From Larus michahellis (Eukaryota; Chordata; Aves; Charadriiformes; Laridae): a DNA stretch of 64,000 nucleotides. Below the pieces are notes generated by a model. The model had not been told where the DNA came from. It did no database searches and saw nothing but the letters and a program-made list of their open reading frames with translations. Positions within the stretch are counted from its first letter, which is position 1; every line of letters begins with the position of its first letter. The translations under genes were made by a program, and so were the position numbers. The stretch spans positions 69,000,661-69,064,660 of the forward strand of contig NC_133897.1 of the NCBI RefSeq assembly GCF_964199755.1, written 5' to 3'. This document shows positions 22,301 to 34,615 of the stretch, in pieces.

Positions 22301-25300
22301 GATGGATCAGGGTCTCTGGATGTTAACAGTAGCCTCTGACTTCACTTCATGGAGATTCCAGCGCCGTTGTTAATCTATATATTTATATGTTCATCGTAAA
22401 TATTAAATTTTTACACTTTGCTCATTGTATAGTGAAGTTAGAACACATCTTGCAGTGCCAAAAATGACAAAATATATTTTTAGTATTTACGCTTTAGTAT
22501 TTATGTTTTTCAAAATTATATGATTACTTTTGGGGGTTAAGAAGTCCCAACAAAGCACAGCAGTGAACAATTAGCAATGCTCCATTTAGAGCATACAGAT
22601 TTTTGTCTCTTTCTAAAATGGTGCTTATGACCTGAGTCAAAGTCCACTTAGATCAATGTGGTGATTTCTACAGTTGGTGACTTGGTTTTTCAGGTGCTCC
22701 ATAATGTTCTAGAGTTTCAGCATGTGTTTTAACCATTCTTGTGTCTCTGTTATTTTTATTTCAGAATTCCCTCCGCTTAATAAACCGTGCTTTTGCAACC
22801 AAAGTCTGGAGAGTGTTAGCAGCTGCAGATCAGAGGTCTTCTAAGTACATCTCTAAGCCAGCAGCTTCGTATTTTCTGACTTCACCCTATGCTAGACTTG
22901 GATGGTTGGTAATTTTTTCCCTCCCACCTCCCTTTTAGTATTTGTAAATTTTGAGTACCCACCAAAATTTTAATGTTTATTCTTTGGAAACTCTTTAAAA
23001 GTGACAGTCCAAGTCACTTACTGGTACCAATCTGACTGAATGGCTTATATTGTCTGGCCAGAACAATAATTTAACCCATAAGACCTTTCTCTCAGATGTT
23101 AGCGTAAGCCTCTCTATGTTGGTACTGAATAGAACTGTATCAAGAGCAAAATTTCCATTCAGATGTGAATTCTAGTCAGATAACCTCTTTCTTTGAAAGG
23201 GTTGTCTTGTAATTTTTTTTACATTCTCTCCTTAGTGGAGGACCTCAGTGCTCTGTGTGTGATCAAGCTCAGAATGGAAGGAACTAAAATTAGAACCAAC
23301 TCAGGCTCTAGATCTGAACAGTAGAGGAATGCTATTACCCTTTTTTGGTTATTGGTTGATGTTGGCGCAGAATTAATTCTCTGTCCCGAATTGATCACTG
23401 GTGGTGCCTAGTGAGTGTTCTTGGAAACACTACAAGACTAGTAGGGAGTTCAAAGACAGATTCAGGACACAGAAAAAGGCATATTCTCTCTCCGTGTCAG
23501 AGAGATTCTAGCTTGACCTGCAACAGAGAAGAGTAATAAAATAAATTTAATTGCTGCTCATCTTGCTTTATTTCTTCTGACTCAAAAATTGAAGATTTAA
23601 TTCTTGAGTTTACTTCACATCAGCCAAGTTAACAGCAGTTAGTTCTTTTCTCTGCACGTTCCTCTCTAAGTGCCAACGTGTTACTGACACATGTGATCCC
23701 TTTGCTTATCTACTGTTAAGTTCATCAATTAAATCAGAGGTTCAGTTAAAAGGATAGTGAATTTCATCTTTTGTATTCTGTGTCATATGCAAGCATGAAA
23801 AATGCTGTGTAGATTTTTACAAAAAATAGATGGGGCAAGACTGGTCTTGGTTTACCTGAAAGAAGTAAAAGTATTTTCTGCTAATGTTGTGGTAGTCTGG
23901 AAGCTAATGCTACGATTTTGTTGACTCCCTTGCTGTACAGGGCGATGATTCCAGCTGACTTAAACCAGGATGGATATGAAGATCTGGTGGTTGGAGCACC
24001 AGGGTACAGCACACTGGGCCGTGTTCAGATAGGACGGGTCTATGTGATCTATGGCAACCAGTCAGGTTTGCCACCAGAGGACATGGATCTGGATGGGAAA
24101 GCTGACCAAGTACTGCAGGGTCATCAGGTGAGGGGTCAAGTCAGATGTTTGTCACTTAATTTTTTTGGCTTGAAAATGTGGTAAATTTTGACTGAGCAAC
24201 AGTATCATTAATATGTATGAGGAGTATTCCTGAAATAGCCCTCCTGGTAAAAGGATGTTGTATGCTTTTCAAGAAAAATAGCAGTTATTTAAGTCACAGG
24301 AACAATTAAAGCAATGGTGATCTGTAGGTTCACGTTTATTGCTGTGACAGATAAGTGTGTATTAGAACATAATTTGCCCTTGAATAAAACTGAGGTAGTG
24401 TCTCTGTAAGTCACAGTGTAGCTCATTCAAGTCTCTGCATTTAAGAAAATATTGTGATTTCCCCCTTCCTTTTTCATCTAAAATTATTAATTTGATATAA
24501 GTTCCAATTCCTTTGAAGCTACATTTTTTCATGAATTGATAACTTCTCATAAAACCACTGTTTGTCTTTACTAAGAGTACACGTTATTTTAAAAATAGAG
24601 AGGACTATGATTTGATATGATGGGGACTGGCTTGTAACTGAGAAGCAGGATCAAATAAGTATAAATAATAAGGATGATCCTCTGTAGAAAATAACTTTTT
24701 TCACAAAGAAGAGAATAGAGAGAGATGAGATACATTTCCTTTTAATCTCTTTGTGTGGTTATAAACTGGGGAGTAACAGCTGCTGTCTTCTTACAGTGTT
24801 TCAGTGGTTCACGCCTGTAATGATGTTAACAGGAAAGATGATAAGCTTAACATCAATGGAGCACTAGGCTCAGAAGAAGAAATAGCAAAGCAGCGCAATG
24901 TTGTGTTCAGTTATCTTATATTTTAACACTTCCACTTCCTCAAACAGAACAGTTGACTCCCAGTTAGTGTATTAGTGTGACAGTTCCTACTTGGGAGAAA
25001 AGTGACACTAAGAAAAATCTTAAAAATTGTTGGGATAGGTTTTTGTCATCTCCGTTTCCGATTCTTCCCTGTGCTGTGATTGCAAATGTGTGTGAGGTTT
25101 TGATGGTTTTGTCTCGAAAACATCTGTTACTTTCATGAGAGCAATCCCTCTTCTTTTAGCCTTCAGGAAGATTTGGTTCTGCCTTGGCAGTCCTGGACTT
25201 CAATGAGGATGGAGTGCCAGATCTGGCAATTGGAGCGCCTTCTGTGGGATCTCAGTTTCTTACTTACAAAGTAAGCCACACACGTGGGTTTGTTGTGTTT

Positions 25301-28300
25301 TTTCCCTCCAAACAGAACATTTTTATTGATACGTATATTCTTGAACAATGAAATAAGAGAGAGAATTTCTGTTGTTGCCCAAAGTGACATTGTAATTTAA
25401 ACATGAATGTTTATAACCTTTGTGAGTACTTTGAGTAGAGCAGTGACAGCTATCTGCATTTCTCTTTCAGCGGTCTTTTTGCACATTAGAAGTCCAAATT
25501 AGTTTGCAACTTTGCAGGACTGATGTGCTGGCAATGTAAGGGGGCATTCATGAAATACAAGTGTACCCTTTTTATTTAGGAACAGAGAGTCTGAAATGGA
25601 CCTCATAGGTCTGTGAGCCTTGTCACCTGCTGTCACAGGCCAACAGACGATATCTAAAATATGATATGAACACAGACACGCTTGCTAAAATAATCAAGTT
25701 ACAGAGGCTAATGACTTGCAGCTTACCAGATAAGCCCATGTAATGGTTCGTGATTATTTTTACCCCACACAAACTGAGAGGCAAAATGTTTTGGTTTAAA
25801 CCACATCCATTAAGCTTACAACTCTTCAGAATTTCAGATAGTAACTCAGCTGCCTAAATAGGAATTTAAGTGCTTTTATGTAGACCTACTAACTTGGAAA
25901 ATTGCATGCATCTGTTGTGCCTGGCACTGTGTGCCATTGCATTAAATAATAATGAACAAAATTTGAGCCATCTGAATGTGTGCATAAGAAATGTAAATAT
26001 ACAGTGTACTGTCCTTGCTCCTTACCCACAGTATGATGAAAACGTACTTCTCTGTACTTCTCCGTTTTGTTGCCTGGTTATAACAGTACCCATTACAGCA
26101 TGGGTATTCTTAGGTTTGGCGTGGAAAAGACAGTATTATGAGAAGGCTCTGGTAGGAAAAATGCAGTTGTATTAATTGCTCTTGCAGACCTGTCTCACTC
26201 CTTGTGCTGCCTTGGATTTCATAATTGGTGCTGACATGCAGGTGCTTTCATGCTGTATTTGCTTTTTCTGCTGTTTAGGGTGCCGTGTACGTCTATTTTG
26301 GCACTGAGGGAAGAGGCTTGGCATCTCAACCAAACGTTACCATAACTTGTCAGGTATATTGATTAGGCTCACACGGGGGTACACAACACAGAGGTGGGAT
26401 AAAGGGGAAAGGGGCTGATGGGCTTAAAAAAAAAGAAGGTTTAAATCAAACTTCTAATTGCAAAGGGAATTAGACTGATGGGGATGGTGCAAGCAGGTGC
26501 TTGCCTAGGTTGGTTGTATGTGGGAAAGACATTTGTACTGCAGTTCAGAGGAGGCAGCAGGGTGAACAGAAAAGTGCATAGCCCTCAAAAAAAACCCCAA
26601 AGAGAACAAAATTGAAGTCAGGGAGCGGGAGGGTAATTTGATCAGAAAGAGACAAAATTAGCTCTTTGGAAGTAAATTGCTCTATTTTGTTATATAATTG
26701 GTGGTTTCAGTTCTATTTCAGGCTTAAACTAACTCTTTATTGCAGTATTCCTACTGTAATCTTGGTTGGTCCCTCCTGGCAGCTGATGTTGACGGGGATG
26801 GAAATGCTGATCTGGTTGTGGGGTCTCCGTATGCACCTGGTGGTGGGCAGCAGCGAGGATTTGTGGTTGCATTTTACTCTTATTTCAACAGGAGTGACCA
26901 AGGTAATATTTGTTGAGTAAATTAGCCATCCCATATTTTATGTGACTGTTCATTTCTTACTAATTAATCATAGGATAATTCCAGTTTGAAGGGATCTCAG
27001 GAGGTGTCTAGTCCAGTATCCTACTCAATAAGTGAACAACTATGAAGTCAGACCAGATTGCTTAGGACTTTATCCAGTCAGGTCTTAAAATCCTCCAGTG
27101 ATAGCAATTGCACGGCCACCCTGGGCAGCTGTTCCACTTCTTTGTTGTCCTTGTAGGGGAAAAAAATGTCTTGTTACAGCCAGTGTGAACCTCTCTTGTT
27201 TCAGCTTATGCTCACTGTCTGTTGTCTTCCCACCACACATAATGAAGTCAGAGACACAGAAGGCATTGAGTACCCCACTACACTGAGAAAAGCCTGGCTC
27301 TATCTGCTTGTTAACCTCCTTATAGGTACTGGCAGGCTGCTGTTATGTCCTTTCAAAACCTTCTCTTCTCCAGGCTGAAAAAGTCCTGGTCCCTCAGACT
27401 CTGCTCATAGTGCAAGTGCTCCAGCCCCTGCCCATCTTGTGGGCCCTCTACTAAATTTGCTCCGCTTCATCAGCATCTTTCCTGGAGTCCACATCTTTTG
27501 TGGGGTCCAAAACTAAACAATGTATTATAGGCATGGTCTAGGGAGGAGTAAAGGGGGAACAACCACTTCTCTCAGTCTCTTTGCCATGCTTCTGCTTATA
27601 TAGCTGAGGGTGCTGCTGGCCGCTTCTGCTGTCAGAGCCTCATGCTCAGCACTCTGCCCACCAGGATCTCCAAGGCCTTTTCCACACGGCTGCTCCCCAG
27701 CCTGTATCTCTGCAAGTGCATCTCCTCTTCCAGGGGCACAGCTTTGCATTTGTCTTCGCTGGATGTTGTGAGGTTCCTGTCAGCCTTGTTCCTCCAGCCC
27801 GTCTGGGTCCCTCTGAATGGTAGCACTGCCCTCAAGATAGCCCCCCAGTCTCTTGTCATCCTCCAGCTTCGTCAAAGGGCGTGTTATTGCCTTCTCCAAA
27901 TCATTTCTAAAAGTCTTTTAACAGGACGAATCTAAAGATAGATCCCTGAAGGCACTTCACTTGTCACAGGCATTCACAGTATAACCCGCTAACTGCTGCC
28001 CTGTGGAGGGGGATCATCTCAACCAGGATTTTGCCATCTAGTTGTCCACCCATCCAGACTGCAATGTCCCAGCTTGGGTACAAGAGCATTGTGGGAGACA
28101 GCATTGAAAGCCTTGGTAAAGCAATGGATGCAAGTGTGTATTGGTGTTACCAAGGCGGACTCACTAATTTTCCCTGGAAATTTGCAAATGTACATCAAAA
28201 GGTGAATTTTTATCATTCTGTGTGCTCCTCCAAGTGGCTAAAGAGGAATGCTACAAGTGAGTACCGGCAATGAGTACAGGTGATGAGGATTGTTGTGAAT

Positions 28301-31300
28301 GAGGGAGGAAGGGCCACGTATGGAGCTAAATAAAGTTAATAGGGGTTGGACAGGATACACAGGTATTCACAGCTTTGTCAGAATCACGTAATTGAGATTT
28401 CCAATAAGGTTTTATTTTTGTTTATTCTACTTCATGTAAAATTAGAAACCACAAGGAAAATAGGTTTCAAAACACTGCTGACTGACATTTTTGCAAAACC
28501 AAAACACAGAATGAACTATTTTAATTAAAGCCAGAATTTTTTTGAATTATTTGAAGCTCCCCCACCCCCTGCCCTTGAAGAATTGCAAGTTCTGATAAAC
28601 AGTTTCAGTGTTGCCCTGTCCCTACGAAGGAGTCACTAGCTTAGGGCAGGCTTGGCCGATGACTTTCATGTACTTTGTGTAAGCTATTGCAACGATTTAG
28701 AAGCAGGCGATCTTGAATAAAGGCTTTTACCAGTCAGTACAGTTGCAGACTGAGCAAGCGACGTTAGCAATAACTGGTGCCATATCGCGGACGGTGTAAC
28801 TTTGCTTGTAGAAACTCGTTGTCGTAGGGTGATAACGGATTTTTCTATGCCAGGGTACGCCAAAATTTAATTAATATTTTTCTGGTCTGTCAGGACTTCT
28901 GTCAGTACAGGATGCCAACTGGATGGTGAAGGGGGAAGAAGACTACGCTTGGTTTGGATTTTCACTTGACAGCTGCCAGCTGGAGAACATAACATTACTG
29001 CTGATTGGCAGCCCGACGTGGAAGAGTTGTGCTGGGTGTGTTGTATACGAGCTTGCTCTCTCCTCCGTTCTGCCCTACTTCTACAATGTTTAAGATTTGT
29101 AATAGCTTAGACTTCCGGCTTTTCAGGAAGTTTCCTCTTTGCCCTGCTTAGAATATTTTTATTAAATTCGTATTTTTATCCCTTCACCCTCCCTCACAAA
29201 GAGAGAGGAGGGGTCTTTAGACCTTGTGTAGAGAGGGTCTGTTATTTAGAGACACTTAAGAATTTCTTGGGTTTTCTTGGGGAGGGGGAGAGGCAGCACA
29301 AAAATGCTGACAGCTAAGCACGCCTAAAATAACCTAGATAGCACTTACTTCAAAATAACATTTTTAAAAGCAAACCAAAACCAAAAATGTATTGGGGGAT
29401 AAAGAAGTGGATAGACAGGCCAAGTCTGTGCTCCAAATGTTGTGTAACTAGTTAAAACAAGCATGGAAATTACTAAAATAGATTTCTAGAATTTTGCAGC
29501 CACTATTATTCCAAACTAAAAGGGGAAAAAATTTTAAGAGGAGCAATCCTAGCTGAATGTACGAAAATATGTTATTGCATACAAATATATTCTGCACTGT
29601 AATTCAAGCTGCGATCCCTTCTCATCGGATGTCAGACAGAGCGTTGGGAAGGTGTATGGGTATAATCCACCAAGCACAAAGCACTGGTTTGCAGTAACTG
29701 GAGACAAGGTAGGGCTCCTTCTGTACTATGGGACTTTATGAATAATTTGAAGTGACATTCTGTAGAAATGACATTAGGTGTTTTAAAAATCTAACAGGCG
29801 ATGGGCAGAATGGGTTTGTCTCTGGCCAGTGGTGTGATGTCTGTGGCTGGGATCACAAGGACAGTTCTGGTGGTGGGCGTGCCTACTACAGGTATGTCCT
29901 GAAAATGGAAAACTGCTTCTCCTTTGGGACATGTGTTTCTGTGTGACCAGAGGACAGATACAAAGTTAAAAGTTATAAAAGGGACTTTTGCACTGCCACT
30001 TAATTTAAAGAAAAAATTAGAAACAATCACTAATCACCTATAAGCACCTTACATGTAGAGTCCTCTCTACTATGCCTCAACTTCAATTGGTTTTTTTCTT
30101 TCCTTAAAATTAGCTTAGCAGCATTACTACTTTGCATTATTTATGTAGCAGTGATTGGCTAGTAGGCTGCATGTTACTTGGAATTAAAACAACACAGTAT
30201 TTTGTCCTTACTCTGGCAGTAGGTAGTAAGGAATTAGGAAAGTCAAAATGTAGAACTCTGTCTTTAACTTGAATTCATTTTTCCCCTGGTACTATTGCTA
30301 AGAGATTGTTTCAATGTTAATTAGTGTTAATGCCATATAACATTTGATCTTGTTTCATAAATTATATTAATTTTGTCCATGTTATGTAATGCCAGTATTT
30401 CCTGCTGCCAGTGTATTGCAAGAATTACACCTGAGTTCCTGTGTCTGATGCTCAACTTCTATTACTTCTTTTTTTTTTTTTTTTTTTCTTTTTCCCCCAG
30501 ATAGCCTGTCTAGGATTTCATTTATATCCTCAGTGCTGCACCAGGCAGGACAGGCTCTGCTATATGATCTGACAGACAGCACCAGGCCCTCTTTGCTCAG
30601 CACATTCAGCGGGGACAGGAGGTTTTCTCGCTTTGGAGGAGATATATACTTAAGTGACCTGGATAATGATGGACTAGGTAAAGCTTGAGCAATCTAGGTC
30701 AGAGGTAAAATATTTTACTTTTGGCAACAGGGAGACTGGTCCCATGCCTATTCATACGAAGTGCTAAACACAGTCTGCTTCCCTCAGTTACCTTGTTCCA
30801 GCGTTCCATCATGCCTTGTGGGGAGGCATCTCTAAAATCCCAGGCAACTCAGCCAGAAATTGAAACATTTTAACTGTCATCATTAATAGGAATTGGGGCA
30901 CCTAGAGGTGTGTAAATGCCAACTCTCTCATGTTTTGTTTTAGCATTATTTCCTTTCTGATGTGTAATGTCATCCTTGTAACATTTGCAGATGAAATGAT
31001 TGTGACATCCCCACTGCGAACTAATGATATGACCACAATACTGTTTGGGGGGGCAGCTGGCCGCGTTTACATTTACAACGGAAAGCAGGCATCCTCAGGG
31101 AATGTGACAGGCCACTGCAAATCATGGATATCTCCCTGTCCCGAGGACTGGGTAAGAAAACATAAAATTGAAATCAGGACATGACATCATAATGACAGCT
31201 AATTAATTACATCCAATACAAATATCTAGTGCATTCTGACTTGGTTTCAGACAACAGAACGCTTACTTCTGTTTCTGAATCTGTGTGACTTGGCTCCTCC

Positions 31301-33153
31301 TGTTCGTTCTTGATTTACTTTGCTGTTTAGGAGCCAGGGTTATTGCTGGTGAGGGACTTTTTAGGATGTCGGGTAACGGTAGGACTAGGGGGAATGTATT
31401 AAAACTAGAGATGGGTCGATTCAGACTCGACATTAGGAAGAAGTTCTTCACCATGAGGGTGCTGAAGCACTGGAACAGGTTGCCCAGAGAGGTGGTGCAA
31501 GCCCCATCCCTGGAAGTTTTTAAGGCCAGGCCGGATGGGGCTCTGAGCAACCTCATCTAGTGGGAGGTGTCCCTGGCCATGGCAGGGGGGTTGGAACTAG
31601 ATGATCTTTAAGGTCCCTTCCAACCCGAACAATTCTATGATTCTGCTCTCCTAGTGTGGTTCTTGCCACTGACTTTTTCTTTTCTCTTTTTGTTTCTTCT
31701 TCAGGCACAGTATGTACTGATTTCTCCTGAGGTAAGTGACCAGAAAACAAACTACTGAGAGAAATAAAAAAGTCTCACTTTAAAAAAACCTAGCAGCATT
31801 ATGCCAAGCAATGTTATTTTACAGGAACTATCAAGATTTGGGAGTTCTGTAATCACTGTGAAATCTGAAAGAAAGGTGAGAAAAATTAGTTGTTTGTTGC
31901 TTTGTAACATCTTTCTACCTCACTTGGCTATACTAGACAAGAGCTCACATATGTATCTTACTCATTTGCAGAAGTCTGAAGTGCTTTACGTAGCTAATCA
32001 AGTTTTAATTTAAGTCACTCTCTGAACTGGTAATTACAACCTTTTTATAGGTGGATGAACTATGACCTTGCCAAAATTTTGGCACCTGACACCTGAATTG
32101 AAAGAGATCACTTTAAAATGGCCTGAAAGCTAAACTACGTAGGAATCTGCTGAAAGGTTGCATGGTAAATCAAGCGTGGGTGCCAGCTGGCTTTACTGTT
32201 CATGCCAACCTGTATGCAAAGTGGATGCTCAGCTATGGAGTAAACCAGGCACCGAACCAACCCTCTCATGTAATGGTTACGGGCTTGCTGTCCTAGCTGT
32301 CGCTTGCAGTTCGTATCAAGAATTCCCAACCATAGAGAGGCCCAGTTCTTACCTGGATGATTTTGGATGCGTTTGTGTACTTGTTTTTCTTTGTTTCCCT
32401 CAGATGCCTATTATTTTTACCAGAAGTCAATCCCTATGTTTGTATCATGTGCTGAGGAACCCTTTTTTTGGCTTGAAGGTTCCTTAGTGCTTTTTCAGCT
32501 GAGGGGAGTCCAGTGTTCTGCTTGCTCAGATATAACCTGTGTGAGAGCTGAGGTTCTCTTGTGTGAGTACAGAGAACGCCTCAGTACTAGGCTGAGGAGG
32601 TGTGCGACTGGTCTTCAACAAATGGTGTTTGACTTCTTACTGCTAAAACATGCAATGGAGAAACACCTGGAAACGTAAATGCTTATGAAGTAATCCAGCA
32701 CTTGAAACATGGGCATCACTGATGGTTTCTGCATGAGGGCAAGTGAGGCCATTCTCCAAGCTGTTGTGTTCCTGTGCTATGGCACCAATCCAGCCCACGC
32801 TCCAGCTTCAGCCGTATTGATCTTACAGTTTATATTGGAAAGAGATTCATTTGACTGGTTCCAGCTTCTTCCAGTTCTCCAAATAAAATAAAAGTCTGTT
32901 TGCCAAATCATTTTGTTAACCGCTATTCTGATGAGGAGAAATGAGAGCAACCCACCTCATCATATTTCTTTATCACACTAACGATATGGACAAAATCTGG
33001 TTTCCCTTAGGGAAACTTAAGGCAACAATGCACCTGCAGTTGCAGTTTTCTAACCCTCGTTCTGTATCTCTGCAGAAAGAAGTTGTAGTGGCAGCAGAGA
33101 GAAGTTCGTCGAAAGCTCGACTTGGTGGAAGGCTTTTTGTCTACTCGCTCTAG
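10220..33153 (+). CDS. GPLD1: Phosphatidylinositol-glycan-specific phospholipase D (25 exons, complete)
   Basis: Secreted enzyme that cuts the inositol-phosphate bond of GPI anchors. Exons: 10220-10316, 13198-13253, 14223-14301, 16210-16307, 17509-17619, 17896-17944, 18446-18500, 19455-19562, 20281-20308, 20394-20533, 21512-21577, 22097-22220, 22765-22904, 23941-24127, 25160-25270, 26279-26353, 26746-26902, 28894-29035, 29609-29708, 29798-29891, 30501-30677, 30991-31151, 31705-31731, 31825-31875, 33076-33153. They join to 2511 bases, 836 aa (human 840). Order: hydrophobic signal peptide of about 23 residues ending near CIPCG; zinc-dependent phospholipase domain ([44 protein letters not shown]); then FG-GAP beta-propeller blades. 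ATG context is strong (A at -3, G at +4). Introns 9 and 13 have weak GTTGGT donors that phase requires. No stop or frameshift was found. Confidence 0.97.
10317..13197 (+). other. GPLD1: GPLD1 intron 1
   Basis: A 2.9 kb intron, one of the longest in this gene. It is AT-rich, and no CR1 copy, RNA gene or second gene was seen. Short open frames at 11269-12464 overlap on both strands and look like chance. Confidence 0.7.
14850..15436 (-). mobile_element. CR1 LINE fragment in GPLD1 intron 3
   Basis: The plus strand opens with the reverse complement of the CR1 tail (GAATCATAGAATGG) and continues through the standard avian CR1 3' region, including the reverse complement of the [22 protein letters not shown] peptide region and the LSYEDR segment. 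The element lies antisense to GPLD1. It is 5'-truncated at about 590 bp and its reading frame is interrupted. Confidence 0.92.
17509..18500 (+). CDS. GPLD1: GPLD1 exons 5 to 7, metal-binding core of the phospholipase domain
   Basis: Three exons (17509-17619, 17896-17944, 18446-18500) carry the His/Asp-rich part of the zinc-dependent phospholipase fold: [25 protein letters not shown] and [16 protein letters not shown]. The His and Asp positions match those I recall from the human enzyme, so catalytic competence is expected. The coordinates given include introns. Confidence 0.9.
23941..31151 (+). CDS. GPLD1: GPLD1 exons 14 to 22, beta-propeller with calcium-binding FG-GAP repeats
   Basis: Repeated blades of integrin-alpha type. 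Acidic loops are visible as [16 protein letters not shown] (exon 14), [16 protein letters not shown] (exon 15), [16 protein letters not shown] (exon 17) and [16 protein letters not shown] (exons 21 to 22). Each has the D-x-D/N-x-D-G pattern that binds Ca2+ in this fold. Exons: 23941-24127, 25160-25270, 26279-26353, 26746-26902, 28894-29035, 29609-29708, 29798-29891, 30501-30677, 30991-31151. Confidence 0.93.
26971..28200 (-). mobile_element. Old, diverged CR1 LINE in GPLD1 intron 17
   Basis: Starts with a decayed CR1 3' tail (AATCATAGGATAATTCCAG) and runs about 1.2 kb. On the minus strand a short frame near 28019-28216 reads [27 protein letters not shown], a recognisable reverse-transcriptase segment of CR1. 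Many indels break the frame, so this copy is much older than those at 31345 and 42000. It fills most of intron 17 in antisense orientation. Both ends are approximate. Confidence 0.85.
30469..30487 (+). repeat. T19 tract before the GPLD1 exon 21 acceptor
   Basis: A run of 19 T followed by CTTTTTCCCCCAG, directly before exon 21 at 30501. It serves as an extended polypyrimidine tract and is a likely length-variable homopolymer. Confidence 0.85.
31345..31644 (+). mobile_element. CR1 LINE 3' fragment in GPLD1 intron 22
   Basis: About 300 bp of the CR1 3' end: the region encoding [19 protein letters not shown] and [19 protein letters not shown], the stop, then the 3'UTR ending in AATTCTATGATTCTG. 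It is in the same orientation as GPLD1 and takes more than half of a 553 bp intron between exons 22 and 23. It closely resembles the copy at 42750-43060. Confidence 0.93.
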
Positions 33154-34250
33154 AAGTTCATGGTAGCCTTTAAGACCAGGGCACAGCTGATCTTTTAGTG
33201 AGAATCGCTGCAGTATCTGTGATACTTTACTTAACCCATACAAACCAACAGACCACACGACAGCAAACTTTTGACAGACAGATGTCCCCGAGAGCTAGAT
33301 AGGGTCCTAGATAGTGTTAAAGGAGGAAGGGATAGTCACTGGTTTTAAGTGAAGGGAAATACGTGCATTCACGGTGGTTTGGCTTACAAACCAACCAAAG
33401 ATACATCAGTCATGTAAAAGCACAAATTAATTCCGTTGTGAACAGTAGCATCCCTTAACCTAGAAGCGAGCTGGTCTGAAAACCTTTTAGAGGCCGAAAT
33501 GAGCAGAAGGCTGAATTTTGGTACTAATATTTGGCTGTGTAAGGATGTTCAGTGATCGCTGTCTTTACTGGTCAGATTTGAGTATTTTCTTGACAAAACC
33601 AGGAAAGAATAGCACATAATTTACAATTCCCCATATACTGTGATACAGACAGGGACTCCAAGATATCAAAAGTAGCTGTCAAAATAAGCATGGCGGAGGG
33701 GCAGCTCTAAGCCAGACAGAAAGGTGGGTGCCAATCAAAAGGGCTTTTGCTTTTACACTCGTGACTGGAACTACTCTGACACTCTTTGTGTTTTCATGTA
33801 AAATTCCATGACCGTGGTAACTTAGAATTAACAGCTTTTATTGTTAACAGAATTGTCTTCAACTAATTAACACTAATTTTGTATGATGCAGGTTTAACAG
33901 AGTATGCATCAATTATCTATTAAACAGCTTGAGCAGCAAGATGTGATGCCATTATTACCAACACTAGTTTGTAGACTCATATGTGTATGTTTTCTCTCTC
34001 TTGCCTCCTTCACAAATATAAAGTGTTATTTTTATTTTAATAAGCATTAGTCACTGGAATAGCTCAGAATTCTAAAGGTCAGACTCCAAGATGACACACC
34101 TCAGCTTACCGTCTTTGGAATTGTCTCTCAGAGAGGCTGCTTCAAAAAAAAAAAAAAAAATGGCAAGGTGAACATTAGCTTGATGTATGAAGTATTCTGA
34201 CGTCTATTTGGGTGACTTCACTTGCCCAAAGAGCAGAACACTTAAAAAAA

Positions 34251-34256
34251 AATAAA
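34251..34256 (+). terminator. GPLD1: Candidate polyadenylation signal for GPLD1
   Basis: AATAAA about 1.1 kb after the GPLD1 stop codon, the clearest canonical hexamer on the plus strand in this region. It has not been shown to be used. Confidence 0.3.
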
Positions 34257-34609
34257 TACTTCTTTCATAAAGTTCAGATTTATATAGCTATAGAACTGGG
34301 AGCCCAGTATTTACTTACCTTACAAATCTGAACTGTAGTACGAGGCAAAACGAGCAGCATATTTAGAAGGGCAGACTATAAAGAGTTTTCCTTTTTAAAT
34401 GAAAACTGATGAAACCAGTATGTTCTGTAGCAATTCCATTCTGAACATACAGCCTCCACTGGCTTTTTTTCTATGTATGATCTCAGAGCGATTTTATTGC
34501 ACATGAATGCATTTTGATTTACCTGAATTGTAAGAAAACCATTAAACATTTGCATACGTTTGTAAAGAGAAAGGCAGTCTTGTAAAAGATGTGTCATCCT
34601 CACAGTGCT

Positions 34610-34615
34610 TTTATT
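34610..34615 (-). terminator. MRS2: Candidate polyadenylation signal for MRS2
   Basis: AATAAA on the minus strand about 2.9 kb past the MRS2 stop; another lies near 35095-35100. If this one is used, the GPLD1 and MRS2 transcripts end only a few hundred bases apart in convergent orientation. Confidence 0.25.
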
